A stretch of 64,000 nt of DNA from Hsuehochloa calcarea (Eukaryota; Streptophyta; Magnoliopsida; Poales; Poaceae). Shown here piece after piece: positions 21,219 to 33,046 of the stretch. Below the pieces are notes generated by a model. The model did not search any database and was not told the origin of the DNA. It saw only the letters and a program-made list of their open reading frames with translations. Within the stretch, counting starts at the first letter, position 1. Each line of letters opens with the position of its first letter. The position numbers and the translations under genes are program-made. The stretch spans positions 10,345,232-10,409,231 of the forward strand of contig CM070599.1 of NCBI GenBank assembly GCA_036346395.1, written 5' to 3'.

Positions 21219-23378
21219 ATGGATAAGTTTTCTACTAAACCTCATATCTTTGATGGGCACGACTATGCCTATTGGAAGAATCGTATGCGAGTCTTTCTTG
21301 GGAGCGAGTGACAATCTATTTGGGATGTTGTTAGAGCCCCGCTTGTTATTCCTGAAATTGCTACACCTGCTTCTGCAATTCTTTTGGCTAACAACAATAA
21401 GGCTAAGAATCTTTTATATGGTGCACTTGGTAGACAAGAATATGATAGAATTTGCAATCTTTCAACTGCGCACGAAATTTGGAACACTCTCGAAACATAT
21501 CATGAGGGTTCGTCCCAAATCAAAAAGGTGCGACAAACAGTCTACAAGCGTGAATACAATAAATTCGAGATGCGTCCTGGAGAGAGCATCGATAATATTT
21601 TCAGTCGCTTTAATAAAGTAATTAATCAAATGAAAGCTGTTGATATTGAATATTCTCAATCTGAAAATGCCACCCATCTCTTGGCTGCAATCAACACCAA
21701 GGAGTGGGAGATGAAGGCTCTTGCTATAGAGGAAAATGTTGATCTTTCAAGTCTTACTTTAGAAGCGCTTTATAGTAAACTCAAGACTCATGAAATTAAA
21801 AGAGTTGATCATCCCAAGAAAGATAATTTAGCTTTGGTAGCAGAATCCTCTCAAAAGGCTTTTGATGACTCTTTTGAATCTTCTTCTGGATTTTCATTTG
21901 CTTGTTTATCTGCTATTCATGAAGAGGAGCTTGAAAGTATTCCTGAAACAGAGTTAGCTCTTCTTGCTAAAAAACTCACACAGGCCTACAATAATGTGAG
22001 AAACAAAAAGAGAGGTGGTCCGGTGACATGCTATGAATGTGGTGAGCTCAACCATATCCGGGCAAATTGCCCCAAGCTGAAAGGTAAGAGCAATCAAAAG
22101 GAAGGAAAGTCAACTTGGAAGAAGCCTCCTTTCAACAAATCAAGGTATGAGGCTAATAAGCTTGTGAAGGCCGCTCACCGAGTCCTTGCCGCTTTTGAGG
22201 ATCAATCCTTGAGCGATGTGGATTACGGGAGTGAGGAGGACAAGGAGGAGGAGATCCCTCAAGGCAAAAAGAAAGGAAAGGCCAAAGACTTCACTGGCAT
22301 GTGCTTCATGACTGACACCGACGACATTGATGATGATGAGGTATCTTTTTCTTATGATGAGCTTTCTGCTAAATATGATTCTATAGTTGAGCAATTGCTT
22401 AGTCAAGATGAAGCGCTAGAATTTGTCATGACAAAAAATAAGAAATTAGAGTCAAAGATTAATAAACTGAAAATAGAGCTTAAAAATGCTAAGACTCTTG
22501 AACCTGATGAATGTTTATCTTGTCATGCTATGCATTCAGAAATTGCTAAAATACAATCTGCTCATAATATTTCTGTACAACAACTTGAGAATGCTAGATC
22601 TGAACTAAATGAAATTAAAAGTGCTCCTTGTGAAAAATATTTAGAATCTAGTAAATTGATTGCTTTTGATGTGTTTGATTCTAGCTCTTGCACTTCATGT
22701 TTAGAAAAAGAACATGAAATCCAAGATATCTTAGAAGCTGCTAGAGTCAAATATGCTAAGCTTAAGGACAATATTGAAAATACTATTTGTGCTTCTTGTT
22801 CCGCTCTTAAGCTTGAAATTGCTTTATATAAGGAGAAATCTATGAATAAAACTTGTGATGCTTGTGTTAACTTGAGAAAAGAAAATGCTTACCTTCATGA
22901 TACATTAGAGAAATTTTCTAAAGGTAAGAAACAATTAAACATGATTCTTGACAAGTCTAAAACTCCTTATAAGAAGCAAGGTTTAGGATTCAATTCTTTT
23001 CAAGACAATTCAAACCCAAAAGTCATTCAAGTCTTGGAAAAAGGTTTAATTGAATTTAAAATTCAACCTGCAAAGACATCTTTTAAATCTGCAGGTTTTG
23101 CCCAACCTTGTATTAATTCAAATGGTACTTCTTCTAGTGGTACCAAGTACCATTGCACTTATTGCAAGAAAGGTGGGCATTTGATTGAATTCTGTTGGCG
23201 TAGGTTGAAAAATGATAAGAAAAATCTTGATAGAATTTCATTCAGGCAATCTAGAGCTTTTATGAGACATGGTAACACTGAAAAGAATAAACCTGGATTA
23301 GGATTTTTCTCACATACAAATCATTATTTTTCTAAATATCCTAATTCTAATGTCTTTCATCACGGTCACTATTGGTAG
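21219..23378 (+). pseudogene. gag of element B (one in-frame stop)
   Basis: ATG at 21219 opens a frame of 719 codons interrupted only by TGA at 21309-21311. The first part carries the copia gag fold (FDGHDYAYWK at the start, UBN2-like helices, TYHEGSSQIKK). A CCHC zinc knuckle, CYECGELNHIRANC, lies at about 22030-22070. A long acidic and coiled-coil extension (about 22200-22930) then contains four CxxC pairs at 22512, 22689, 22788 and 22854. A second perfect CCHC motif, CTYCKKGGHLIEFC, lies at 23154-23194. Gag would form the virus-like particle and bind RNA. The single TGA probably arose from a CGA or TGG codon. It is close to functional apart from that stop. Confidence 0.88.
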
Positions 23379-23537
23379 TCACCGGATCGATCGATTTGGT
23401 CATGATCGACCGCCAAAGACAACGCCGGTCAGATCGCCATAGATGATTTAAGTCTCATGTTAATTTAAACATTGCTCATAACCGAATTTTAGATAAAATC
23501 AAGGATAGTACTTCTGGTTTGTATACTCCTTTCAGAC

Positions 23538-26500
23538 GTGTGTCTCAGTACTGGATTCCTAAATCTTGTTTATCTAACCCCAGTATTGAGACACATCGTT
23601 CTTCTGTTCCTTGATTTTCAGGATTACCGCGGAAAGGGGAAGAACACGTGGTTCGTTGACTCCGGATGTTCACGCCACAAGACCGGGAACTCAAAATGGT
23701 TCACCTCTTTCACGCGGGCAACAGGTGATGGCTTCATCACCTTTGGAGATGATACACAAGGACGAATTGAAGGAACAGGATCAATTTGGGTGAACAATAA
23801 ATTCATTCTAAAGGATGTCGCTCTTGTGGACAAGCTTAGGTATAATCTCCTTTCTGTTTCTCAGCTTCTTGATGATGGCTATGAGACTGTTTTTTAAGAA
23901 AAATGCTTGTCGTGTGCTTGATTCTACTGGTGAGCTTGTGTTTAGAATCTCTAGAGTTGGTAGAATTTTTGAGTGATTTTTCGAGAATCTCTTCTTTGGA
24001 TCTCTTAAATGTTTGCTTACATCTTCTTCTGATTTCTGGCTTTGGCACCGACGTTTGGGGCACATTGGTTTTGATCATCTGACGCGAGTTAGCAACCTTG
24101 ATCTCATGAGAGGTTTGCCTAAACTCAAAGTCACAAAGATTTCAGATATGCGCCTTGTAGGCATGACAAACAAGTTGCCACCTCACACCCATTCGTGACT
24201 ATGGTTATAATCGACGGACTGTGACGGTTGCTTCATATGGATACTGTTGGTCCTGCTAGAGTCCGGTCAGTCGGTGGAAAATGGTATATTCTTATCATAG
24301 TAGATGATCTTTCTAGATATACTTGGGTGTTCTTTCTTACTACAAAAGATGAAGCTTTTGGTTATTTTCATGACCTTGCTCTTCGTTTGGCTTCTGAGCT
24401 TCCTGGTGCTTTGAGAGCGATTCGCAGTGATAATGGCACGGAGTTCAAAAATGCTTCTTTTGCTTCTTTTTGTGCTGAGCGTGGTATTGAGCATCAGTTC
24501 TCCTCTCCACACATCCCTCAACAAAATGACGTGGTGGAAAGGAAGAATAGGACCTTGGTCGAAATGGCTAGGACGATGCTAGATGAGTATAGCACACCGA
24601 GGAGATTTTGGGCCGAAGCTATTGCTCTGACTTGCCATATTGCAAATCGTGTCTTTTGAGACCTTCTTTAGGCAAGACTCCTTATGAGCTTCGTTTTGGT
24701 AGAAAACCCTCTGTTTCGCATTTTCGAGTTTTTGGATCAAAATGTTTTATTCTTAAGACAGGCAACTTAGATAAATTTGAATCAAGAACTTTTGATGGGT
24801 TATTTCTGGGTTATCCTGCTCATTCGAGGGGTTTTCGGGTTTTAATATCGAGACTAACCTTATTCAGAGACTTGTAATTTCACTTTTGATGAGACTAGCC
24901 CTGGAGCTAGATCAATTGTTACAGATGATTCACAGGTGACAGAGAGCATTTTTGTGGAGGAAGATGAGAACGACGCTGGTATCATTCCTTCATCTGTTGC
25001 TGCTGAGACGCCCATATTGATACAAGAACCTGCTACGTCTACTTCACCTTCAGTTGAGGCTCCTACTGCATCTTCATCATCTGCAGTACCTGCGGAGGTC
25101 GAAGAAACGATATCTCACCCGGCGCCCACTTCGATTCAGAGACAAAGATCCTCCGGATCAGATAATAGGTAATTTACATGAGCGAGTCACTCGCTCCAGG
25201 TATAATGATCCAAATCTCTACTCTCACTCGGCTTTTGTTGCTTCTTTTGAACCCCACGATATATCACATGCTTTATCTGATTCTAGCTGGGTAAATGCCA
25301 TGCATGAGGAGTTAGAGAATTTTGAAAGAAACAAAGTTTGGAACCTATTAGAACCTCCTAGTGGTCATAATGTTATAGGAACCCGTTGGGTGTTTAAGAA
25401 TAAACAAGGTGAGGATGGTTCTGTGGTTAGAAATAAGGTCAGATTGGTAGCTCAGGGTTTCAGCCAAGTTGAGGGGTTAGATTTTGATGAGACATTTGCT
25501 CCTGTAGCTAGACTAGAAGCCATTCGCATTCTGCTTGCATTTGCTGCATCAAAAGGTTTTAAATTATATCAGATGGATGTTAAAAGTGCCTTTTTAAATG
25601 GTTTCATAGAGGAGGAAGTGTATGTTAAGCAACCCCCTGGTTTTGAGGATCCCAAATATCCAAATCGTGTTTTCAAGCTATCTAAAGCATTGTATGGTCT
25701 TAAACAAGCCCCTAGAGCCTGGTATGATAGACTTAAGACCTTCTTGCTTAAAAATAATTTTGAGATGGGTAAAGTGGATAAAACTCTATTTATTCTTAGG
25801 CGTGACAATGACTTCCTGCTTACTCAAATTTACGTGGATGATATTATTTTTGGTGGTTCGCCTATTGCTCTTGTTTTCAGCTTTTCTGACACTATGTCCA
25901 GGGAATTTGAGATGAGTATGATGGGAGAGCTTAATTACTTTTTGGGACTTCAAATCAAGCAATGCAAGGACGGAACTTTCATCCATCAGACAAAGTACAC
26001 TAAAGATCTACTCAAAAGCTTCAACATGGGTGACTGCAAGCCAATTTCCACTCCCATGGCAACTTCGACTGTTTTGGATCCAGATGAAGAAGGAGAAGTC
26101 GTGGATCAACGCGAGTACCGCAGCATGATCGGCTCCCTTCTGTATTTGGCGGCCTCGAGACCGGACATTCACTTCACGGTATGCCTTTGTGTAAGGTTTC
26201 AGGCGTCTCCGAGAACTTCCCATCGCCAAGCCGTTAAGCGCATATTCAGGTATTTACACTCTACCCTCTTATATGGCATTTGGTATTCCTGCTCTTCAGC
26301 TTTGTCCATTAGGGGTTTTTCAGATTCTGATTTTGCGGGCTGTCGGTTAGATAGGAAGAGTACCTCAGGCACCTGTCACTTCCTAGGCACTTCTCTTGTA
26401 TCTTGGTCTTCTAGGAAGCAGTCTTTTGTTGCACAATCCACTGCTGAAGCGGAGTATGTAGCTGCTGCTAGTTGTTGTAGCCAGATTTTATGGATGACAT

Positions 26501-26784
26501 CCACTTTGAAAGATTATGGGTTAAATTTTGCTAGTGTTCCTCTTTTCTGTGATAACACTTCTGCTATTAACATTGCTAAAAACTCAGTGCAACATTCTAG
26601 GACTAAGCACATAGACATTCGCTTTCACTTTCTTAAAGATCATGTTGAAAAAGGAGATATTGTGATGCACTTCGTAGAGTCCGAAGCTCAATTGGCAGAT
26701 ATTCTCACCAAGCCTTTAGATCAAACCAGATTTTCCACCTTGAGAAGCGAGTTGGGGGTAATTTATCCCTCTGGGTTGGTTTGA
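23538..26784 (+). pseudogene. pol of element B: protease, integrase, RT, RNase H (frame-broken)
   Basis: Domains in order: aspartic protease around 23650 (FVDSGCSRH), gag-pre-integrase (WHRRLGHIGFDHL, about 24050), integrase core with MDTVG, SDNGTEF and VERKN (24228-24659), a frame change near 24655, the zinc/GKTPYELRFGRKPS region, a Ser/Pro/Thr-rich linker, and then one long open frame (25054-26784) with reverse transcriptase (DVKSAFLNG, YVDDIIFGG) and RNase H (AEAEYVAA, ADILTKPL). Stops or shifts occur near 23615, 23897, 24000, 24198, 24659 and 24877. RT and RNase H are intact. Confidence 0.88.
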
Positions 26785-28569
26785 GGGGGAGTTTGATCTT
26801 TTCTGATCTTTCCTTGTTCTTTTGATCTTTTATTGTTCTTTTTTCTGAACTTAGTGATCTTTTTGAACTTTTTAGGTTTTTAGGCTTTTTATTGCATCTC
26901 ATTATATCATATTGCATTCATATGAAAAATACAACAAGTGGTATGAAAAATTCAAAAAGATGCATTGTAATATAAGTCTTTCTGCTTATCTTTTAAAATT
27001 GATGAAGCTTTGCCTATTACCCTTTGGAGCGTTTGTATTTCAATTCTTGCTCAATGTCATGTCTAGTTCTTTGACTTGCTAGAATTATCATGCTTTTACA
27101 TGTGTAGCTAAGTCTTTGCTATATGAGCTAGAACCTTTTAAACAACTCGAACTAAGAAATTGCAATTTGTGGATGTTTTAGCGAGTTGCGCAATTAGTGC
27201 TCCTTTTGTGACGTTGGCCCTGTCAGAATTGCTTTATTAGCTCTTTGATCTAAAATTGACCATTACTTGAGCTTTTGTGTTTTTGAGATTCTAAAACTGC
27301 TCATGTGAAAAATGAAAATCAAGATTGTCTTATGCTTAAATTGTGCCAAACTATTCTTACGAGACTGCTTGTCAATTGACATGAACTTGGAGATAGTTTG
27401 ATGAACCAGATGATCTCATGGGGATTGCTTGTCGAAATGACATGAACCTCAAGATTTGTCGCCAGTAGAAGCTTAGAAAGAGTTTGTGGATGGCTCCTAG
27501 TCCGGGATCTTCTTTATTAAGATATACCTTTAATCAACTTCGGTCAAGCTTAGGATGAGTTTGTGGATGGCTCCTAGTCCAGATCTTGTCACTAAGTTAG
27601 ATCATTAGTCAACTTCAATATTCAATGCAAATGAGAAAAATGTTGACAAATGGGCGTTTACAAAATATTGAGCAAAATGATTCAATACGGGACTTGATTG
27701 ACTCTTAATGTGGTCTTTGTTAGATTTTTGATCTTACTCTGACATTTTGACATGGCCAATTTCACTTTAGGATCCCTGTTGATGAACTTGCTGAATTTGA
27801 AGCGTTGCTTAAATTGATCAAATCTACTGCTTTACCTTTGAGCCTTTTGTGCTTAGCTTTGATATATATGTCTTACCATGATCTTGCTAGCGCTGTCAGG
27901 CTTGATATGCTGTTTGTGCAATATTAGAGATACTAGCTTGTTCTTTTGGGTAATCTCCAAAGCTTCTTGTAATCAAAAATTGAAAAATACAAAAATGAAG
28001 CCACTCCATTGCACTTCATGCATACTTCTCTTTATGCTTCTTTTGTTTCTGCTTCTTTCTTTATCATCTATTGGTTATCTCTGGATGAGAGGAAGGCGTG
28101 ATTCCTTGATGAATCCATTGTCAAAGGGGGAGAAGATGTGTTAATAAGAAGAGAAGATGTGTTAATGAGAAGATATTTCTTTATTGGGGGAGAGAAACTG
28201 AAATTTTGAAAGTTTTTGAAAATTGAGGATCATAGTGAGGGGGAGTTCTTGAGTTGCATTCTTATTGTCTTATTGAATATTCTGAACTTGAATTGCATTC
28301 TTTTATCCTCACAATGATCATAGGTCATTTGAACAATTGTTCTTTCATATGGACCTCATGTGAGAATTTTCACCCTTTTCTGGAAATCAAAGTTTTTATG
28401 CTTTCTTTTGCCTTGTCTCACATGCCTATACTATTCTGATGCCAGCTTGGTCATTTACATTGCTTTTTCTTGCTTATGGACCAAGTTGTGCCTTTGTGCG
28501 AAAACTGCGAGTAAATTCGTTTTCAAACCTGTTACTTAAATTTTCTGGATAATTGCCAATGTGTTCATC
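26785..28569 (+). other. Non-coding spacer of element B with several polypurine tracts
   Basis: 1.8 kb between the pol stop and the final polypurine tract. No env-like open frame is present. AGGGGGAG-type tracts occur at 26783-26791 (overlapping the pol end), 28123-28133, 28185-28195 and 28237-28245, before the functional one at 28570. Two related phrases, GTTTGTGGATGGCTCCTAGTCC, occur near 27480 and 27551. Confidence 0.75.
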
Positions 28570-28579
28570 AAGGGGGAGA
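28570..28579 (+). promoter_or_regulatory. Polypurine tract of element B
   Basis: AAGGGGGAGA one base before the 3' LTR start; this is the plus-strand primer site for reverse transcription. Confidence 0.85.
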
Positions 28580-28580
28580 T

Positions 28581-30216
28581 TGTGGATTTCATGGGGATAT
28601 GTTCCAGATCTTAGGATGATGTGACAATTGGCAATGGTGTTTACGGTTTGTCGTTTCACGGGTTTTCGACAAAGCTACAAGCATACTGGACAGGGGCGGT
28701 CCGACCGGTCCTAGCACGGCGGTCCGACCGGTCCCAAATCGGTCGGACCGGCCATGTGGGGCGGTCGGACCGGCGGTGACCTAAATGTACTCAAAACGAG
28801 CTGGGCCAAAAATAGGTGTTGTAGGCAAGTGAGGGGATCTCAATTCACTTGGTCTCATAATTTTTGGAGTCTCCAGTATGAAGTTCTATTCGTTTTAAAT
28901 TTCCAGAAGGTTTCGGAATTTCAGGGTATGAATTTCGCTAAGTCCCAGGCGGTCCGACCGGCTCACGAGGAGCGTCCGACCGCAAATATGGTCCGACCGC
29001 TCACCGGAGCGGTCGGATCGGTATTGACTTGAACGTCGGCCAACTTCGTGGCGATGTTGATTTGTTAGGTCAAAGTCATTGGTATCGTGGCATATGGTTT
29101 GCATGATGCATGTTTTGACTAACATGGGTCAAGTTGTGAAGAACTTGTTCCCGAATTCGTGTTTGCTTGTCTATGGTTGTGCAGGTTGCTTGGTGGTCAA
29201 CGACGGTCAACGGCGAGGAGGATCGGGACTAGACTTGGAGAGTTGAGGTCCAGAACGATCGACGATGCCGGGTGAGGTCAACGACTCAAGCGTGACACAA
29301 GATGGACAAGGGTGACCTATTGGCAAATCCATGGTGCATGGTGAAGCGGTTTTAGGTCAAAAGGTTAAAGACGGCGCTTTGCAAAGCGTGCGTGTGTGAC
29401 CCGTTTGTTAGTGGGCCTTAACGGGAGCCCAATTGAGTCAAACCCTAGAGAGTTCTAGGCCTCCACTATAAATAGGAGGAGGTGGGGGCTGTTCCCCCTC
29501 TCTCGCTGTTTTTTACCTCTTTTGTTGCTTGCAAAACCCTAATTGGTTTAGGGGGAGTTGAGGTGGAGGCTAGGGCTTTTCATAGTTTGAGGAGAATTTC
29601 GTGATCTTGGATTGACCACTGATCCATGATGGCGTGGGTGTAATCCAGCGACGATCACGTTATTAATCTATGCAAGGTTTGCTTGAGATAAGTCTCTTTT
29701 CGTTCTTGCTTTTGATTTCGTGATTTTAGGGCTTTCTTTGATCCGCGAGTTTGTGATTGATTCTTTCACGTGAATTAGCTTGCTGTGATATGTGTGAATC
29801 TATCTAGCATCATCTTGATCATCAATCTCTCACGAACAAGCATTAGGATCAAGTTTTCGTTCTTGCCCGGTTTTATACCTTCTGTTATTCAATTAGCAAT
29901 TGCTCAAGATCTTTCCAAGAATTATCATAATATTCGATTGGAATAGGTCCTCAATAGCATATAGAAGGTGTGTGCAAAGTTTCGTAAAGATTGGAGTTGA
30001 GAATCAAAAGTTTGACCTAATTGCAACTTCGTCATCGGGCTGATTTTACTGTTGCAGATCGGTTCTGGAGTCGACCGGTCAGACCGCCCGTCATCACCGG
30101 TCAGACCGATTTTGGAGCGGTCCGACCGCCAGCACAACAGCGGTCCGACCGCCCGGCAATCGGTCCGACCGGTTGGGTCCAGAGGTCAGACCGCCCGTGC
30201 TTTGAGTTTTTGCAAT
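28581..30216 (+). repeat. 3' LTR of element B, truncated by 187 bp
   Basis: Starts TGTGGATTTC like the 5' LTR and follows it until GAGTTTTTGCAAT at 30216 (matching 20972); the last 187 bp are gone. Most differences from the 5' LTR fall in the palindrome cluster, including an extra copy near 28708-28730. TATAAATA is at 29467-29474. Lacking its end, the element cannot be a complete integration template. Confidence 0.9.
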
Positions 30217-31230
30217 ACAGAGTAACAGTAATATTTGAAGTGTCTAACACAGTAACTTTAACTAACTGAAGCTCGACTGATCTCGGGCGTTTAAACCAAC
30301 TGAACCCTTTTGGAGATTCAATCCGGGCCGCCGCTTCTCCTTGGCTTGATGAGCTACAGGATCGCACTTGACAAAACGATCTTCAGAACTTCAGTGTTGG
30401 CACCTCCCATCGTTGGTCACGCCTCGGTCCGTCGCCCCCAAGTTGCTACCACCGGCTGCGTGTCGTTGTCTCCCTGAGCCGCATTATCTCCCTCCCTTCT
30501 CACCCTCTCGAATCGAACTCAAGCACGCTAATGTCGCCAGCCGCGTGTCGTTGTCGCCCAGAGCCACTCTCCCGGGTTCAAGCTCGCCGCTGCCACCAAC
30601 CATGCGTCTTGCTGCCATCTCTTGCGCCATGGGGGCGAGCCGACGGGTGGCCCGACCATTCGCACTGCCACCACTTCATCCCAGCCGCGGGCCATAGCGC
30701 GGCCCCGCCGTTCAAGCTACTGCCGGCCAGCCCCTCAAATCTGCTCACGATTCTGTCTCTCATGCCCGTTGGGTAACCCATATCTATTGGGTATACCCAC
30801 ATTTTATTTGGTATGAGCAATATGAGCTGAAATGGGTACGGGTAAACTTTGGGTATGGGCTGGGTAACCCAAACCATCTCCCATTGAAGCCCTAATCCCG
30901 ATTGAGGGTAAGTAGAAATGTATTGGTAAGTTACACAAGAAGAGACTAGATTTCAGATCGGGTCTAGGACTTGAGCAGTTTGAAGTCTTTAGTGGGATTT
31001 CACACCATTTTCTTCTCAAATGCACATATGCGTGATTTATTATGTACATATATGTGTACGCTATTTTGTTTTAGTACTTCTGGAAATGGTTGCTTATGCT
31101 TGCTATGCTTGATTGTAGGACCAAGATCATGGGTTGTAAGCACCGAAGGTCAAGTATTGCTTTTGCTGATTAATTTCACCATGTTGAGTACCATATTGAC
31201 CAAGGAAGGAAAAGAGTAGGTTCTTCGTGG
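30217..31230. other. GC-rich unassigned segment
   Basis: 30290-30780 is GC-rich with overlapping open frames on both strands (30368-30697, 30531-30776 and others) that show no recognisable domain and biased Pro/Arg/Ser content. At 30775-30870 GGGTAACCCA and GGGTA(T/C)-type words form an inverted arrangement, as seen at ends of DNA transposons. I would not call a gene. Confidence 0.3.
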
Positions 31231-33046
31231 GTTCTCGTGATCCGTCGTGTTCATCAAGAGTAAACCCTATTAATCCCTAGGATTTTCCACGGATTAGTCG
31301 TTTTTAAGTTTGTAGATCGTTTTAATTAGGGAAAAGTTAGTTTTTAGCGTGCCCTAGTTCGTCAAGGTTAGACGCAAAACCTTGCGGGGCGATTCGGGAT
31401 ATTTATGCTTGGATTCAGAGGTTAGTCCAATTAGATAAAAGTTATATAATCTCGTTATATTTCAAGGAAGGTATGAAGTATTAGAATCGGTGCAGCGAGC
31501 GAAAAGTTATGGCCTCGGAAATGTTGTTGTCAAGAATTTGGACGTAACTGACAGATGTTGTGAAGATGGGTCATTTTCATCAAGTAGATGGAAAAATTAA
31601 AATGTGGTGATAACTTGCAAAATTTAGAAAATTTTGATTAGTTTAAAGAACCGGTATCGTTCATATATTTGTTAGTTTTAGAATTAAATATATAAATTTA
31701 TGAAGTTGACTGTCTTAACAGGTTCTGGGACGGTCTTTGGGGAAAGACACGTGGTAGAAAATGGTCGAATCAGAGGTTCATCATACCTAGGATGTTGTAG
31801 GATTTTAGAAAGTCTTGGTTGGTTGAATTTGGAGTATGGATGAATAAGTTAGAGCCATTTTACTACTAAGACAACAGGTAGTACATCTAGTAGTTTTTTG
31901 TTCATTGGGTCGGTTTGGCGTAGATATGCGATGACGATGAGTGTAAAGTGTGAATGTTGTAATATTGTAATTTTGAGATGTGATTTGAATTGTTTATCCA
32001 GAGTGGGTGACCTTAGTGCCCTACCGCTACCTCATTATCCAACTCCAAGGGGATAAAGAGGCAAGTGCATCGTTGACAGTGATCGATGGTGGATCGTTGT
32101 ATTCTTTATCACTCATTACCATTATATTATTTTTGATTTCATATTCTTTAATTGCAAACAATATGAGTGGTCATGATATTAATTGTATTGATGAATTCAA
32201 GAAAGTTGGATGATGGTAATTTTGATGAATTTATGTTAAATTGAGCAGTCATAAGTATCATTGCATGAAGAGAAGGTGATCATAGTCATAAGCATCATCG
32301 CATGAAGAGAAGGTGATCCTGGTGATCATATATCTATCTTGTTGGTAGAGACTCTACGGGAGTGCATGAGGTCCCGATCCTTTTGGAGGATAGGCTTGAG
32401 AGTGAATATTGTTGCGAGTGTTCACTCACGCTATGCTGGTATACGCAAAAGGAGTTGCATGTGGACATGTAGTATAGAGATAACTTGTATTTAATAAAAA
32501 GGGAAGATTGAGAATTGAGTACGAAATGAAAGATGGGTAAACAGTTGATGTTGATGATGATATTATTTATAGTTGATTAATCATTGTTCATTGTTCATTA
32601 TTATGCTTGCTGAGTCGTGGACTCACTCTTGCTCTATTGTTATTTTTAGGTGACTGTTAACGGCGCTGCACATAGGAAGGGCTAGCACACTCGGAACCAC
32701 ATCATACATTCAAATACTTGGAATATTGGCCATGAGACACTTTATTAGCGTCATGATTTTATAATTAGGACATGATAGTATTACTTAGGCTTAGATGATA
32801 GGTTGGAGTTGATTACTCATTTAATGACCTTTATGCGATTGGTTTGCGTAAATCTTGGATTATTATCTTGCTATGCTTCCTAGGAAATAACTATCTTGGT
32901 CATATCGTTATGTTTGTGTTAGTGTGACCCGTGGATGGATTTTATCATTGATATACTTGCTGTAATTTACTGTTAATTGATATTAAAATTGATAGTTAGT
33001 GTAGTTTAGTGGCATTCCAAACTCAATGTTGGGCCAGGGTGTTACA
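31231..33046 (+). repeat. Long-LTR fragment, 3' part, ending CCAGGGTGTTACA
   Basis: The right edge GCCAGGGTGTTACA matches the end of the solo LTR at 37456, and the region shares with it a TGAGTC-GACTCA palindrome followed by AGGTGA (32611-32653). The left edge is not visible, so it is a 5'-truncated or older LTR. ACTAT (33047-33051) follows it as a possible target duplication, but the left partner was not found. Confidence 0.5.

Larger units (their letters stand above)
19350..30216 (+). mobile_element. Element B: Sirevirus-like Ty1/copia retrotransposon, 3' LTR truncated
   Basis: Order: 5' LTR (19350-21159), Met primer-binding site (21162-21173), gag with zinc knuckle and long coiled coil (21219-23378), broken pol with protease, integrase, reverse transcriptase and RNase H in copia order (23538-26784), a 1.8-kb non-coding spacer, polypurine tract (28570-28579), and a 3' LTR cut at 30216. 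The long gag with a coiled-coil extension, the long spacer and the repeated AGGGGGAG tracts are features of the Sirevirus lineage. It inserted into the LTR of remnant A. The right-hand target duplication is lost with the LTR end. Confidence 0.88.

Noticed and set aside
26785..28569. Env-like gene in the spacer of element B
   Set aside because: Only short frames (at most about 90 codons) are present, with no signal or transmembrane pattern consistent with an envelope-like protein at full length.
30217..30245. Similarity of ACAGAGTAACAGTAATA after the B truncation to ACAGAGAATGTAATACT before B
   Set aside because: The match is short and gapped; too weak to claim that the LTR of remnant A resumes there.
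30368..30877. GC-rich open frames after the truncated LTR of B
   Set aside because: Open in several frames, no recognisable motif, flanked by repeat DNA.
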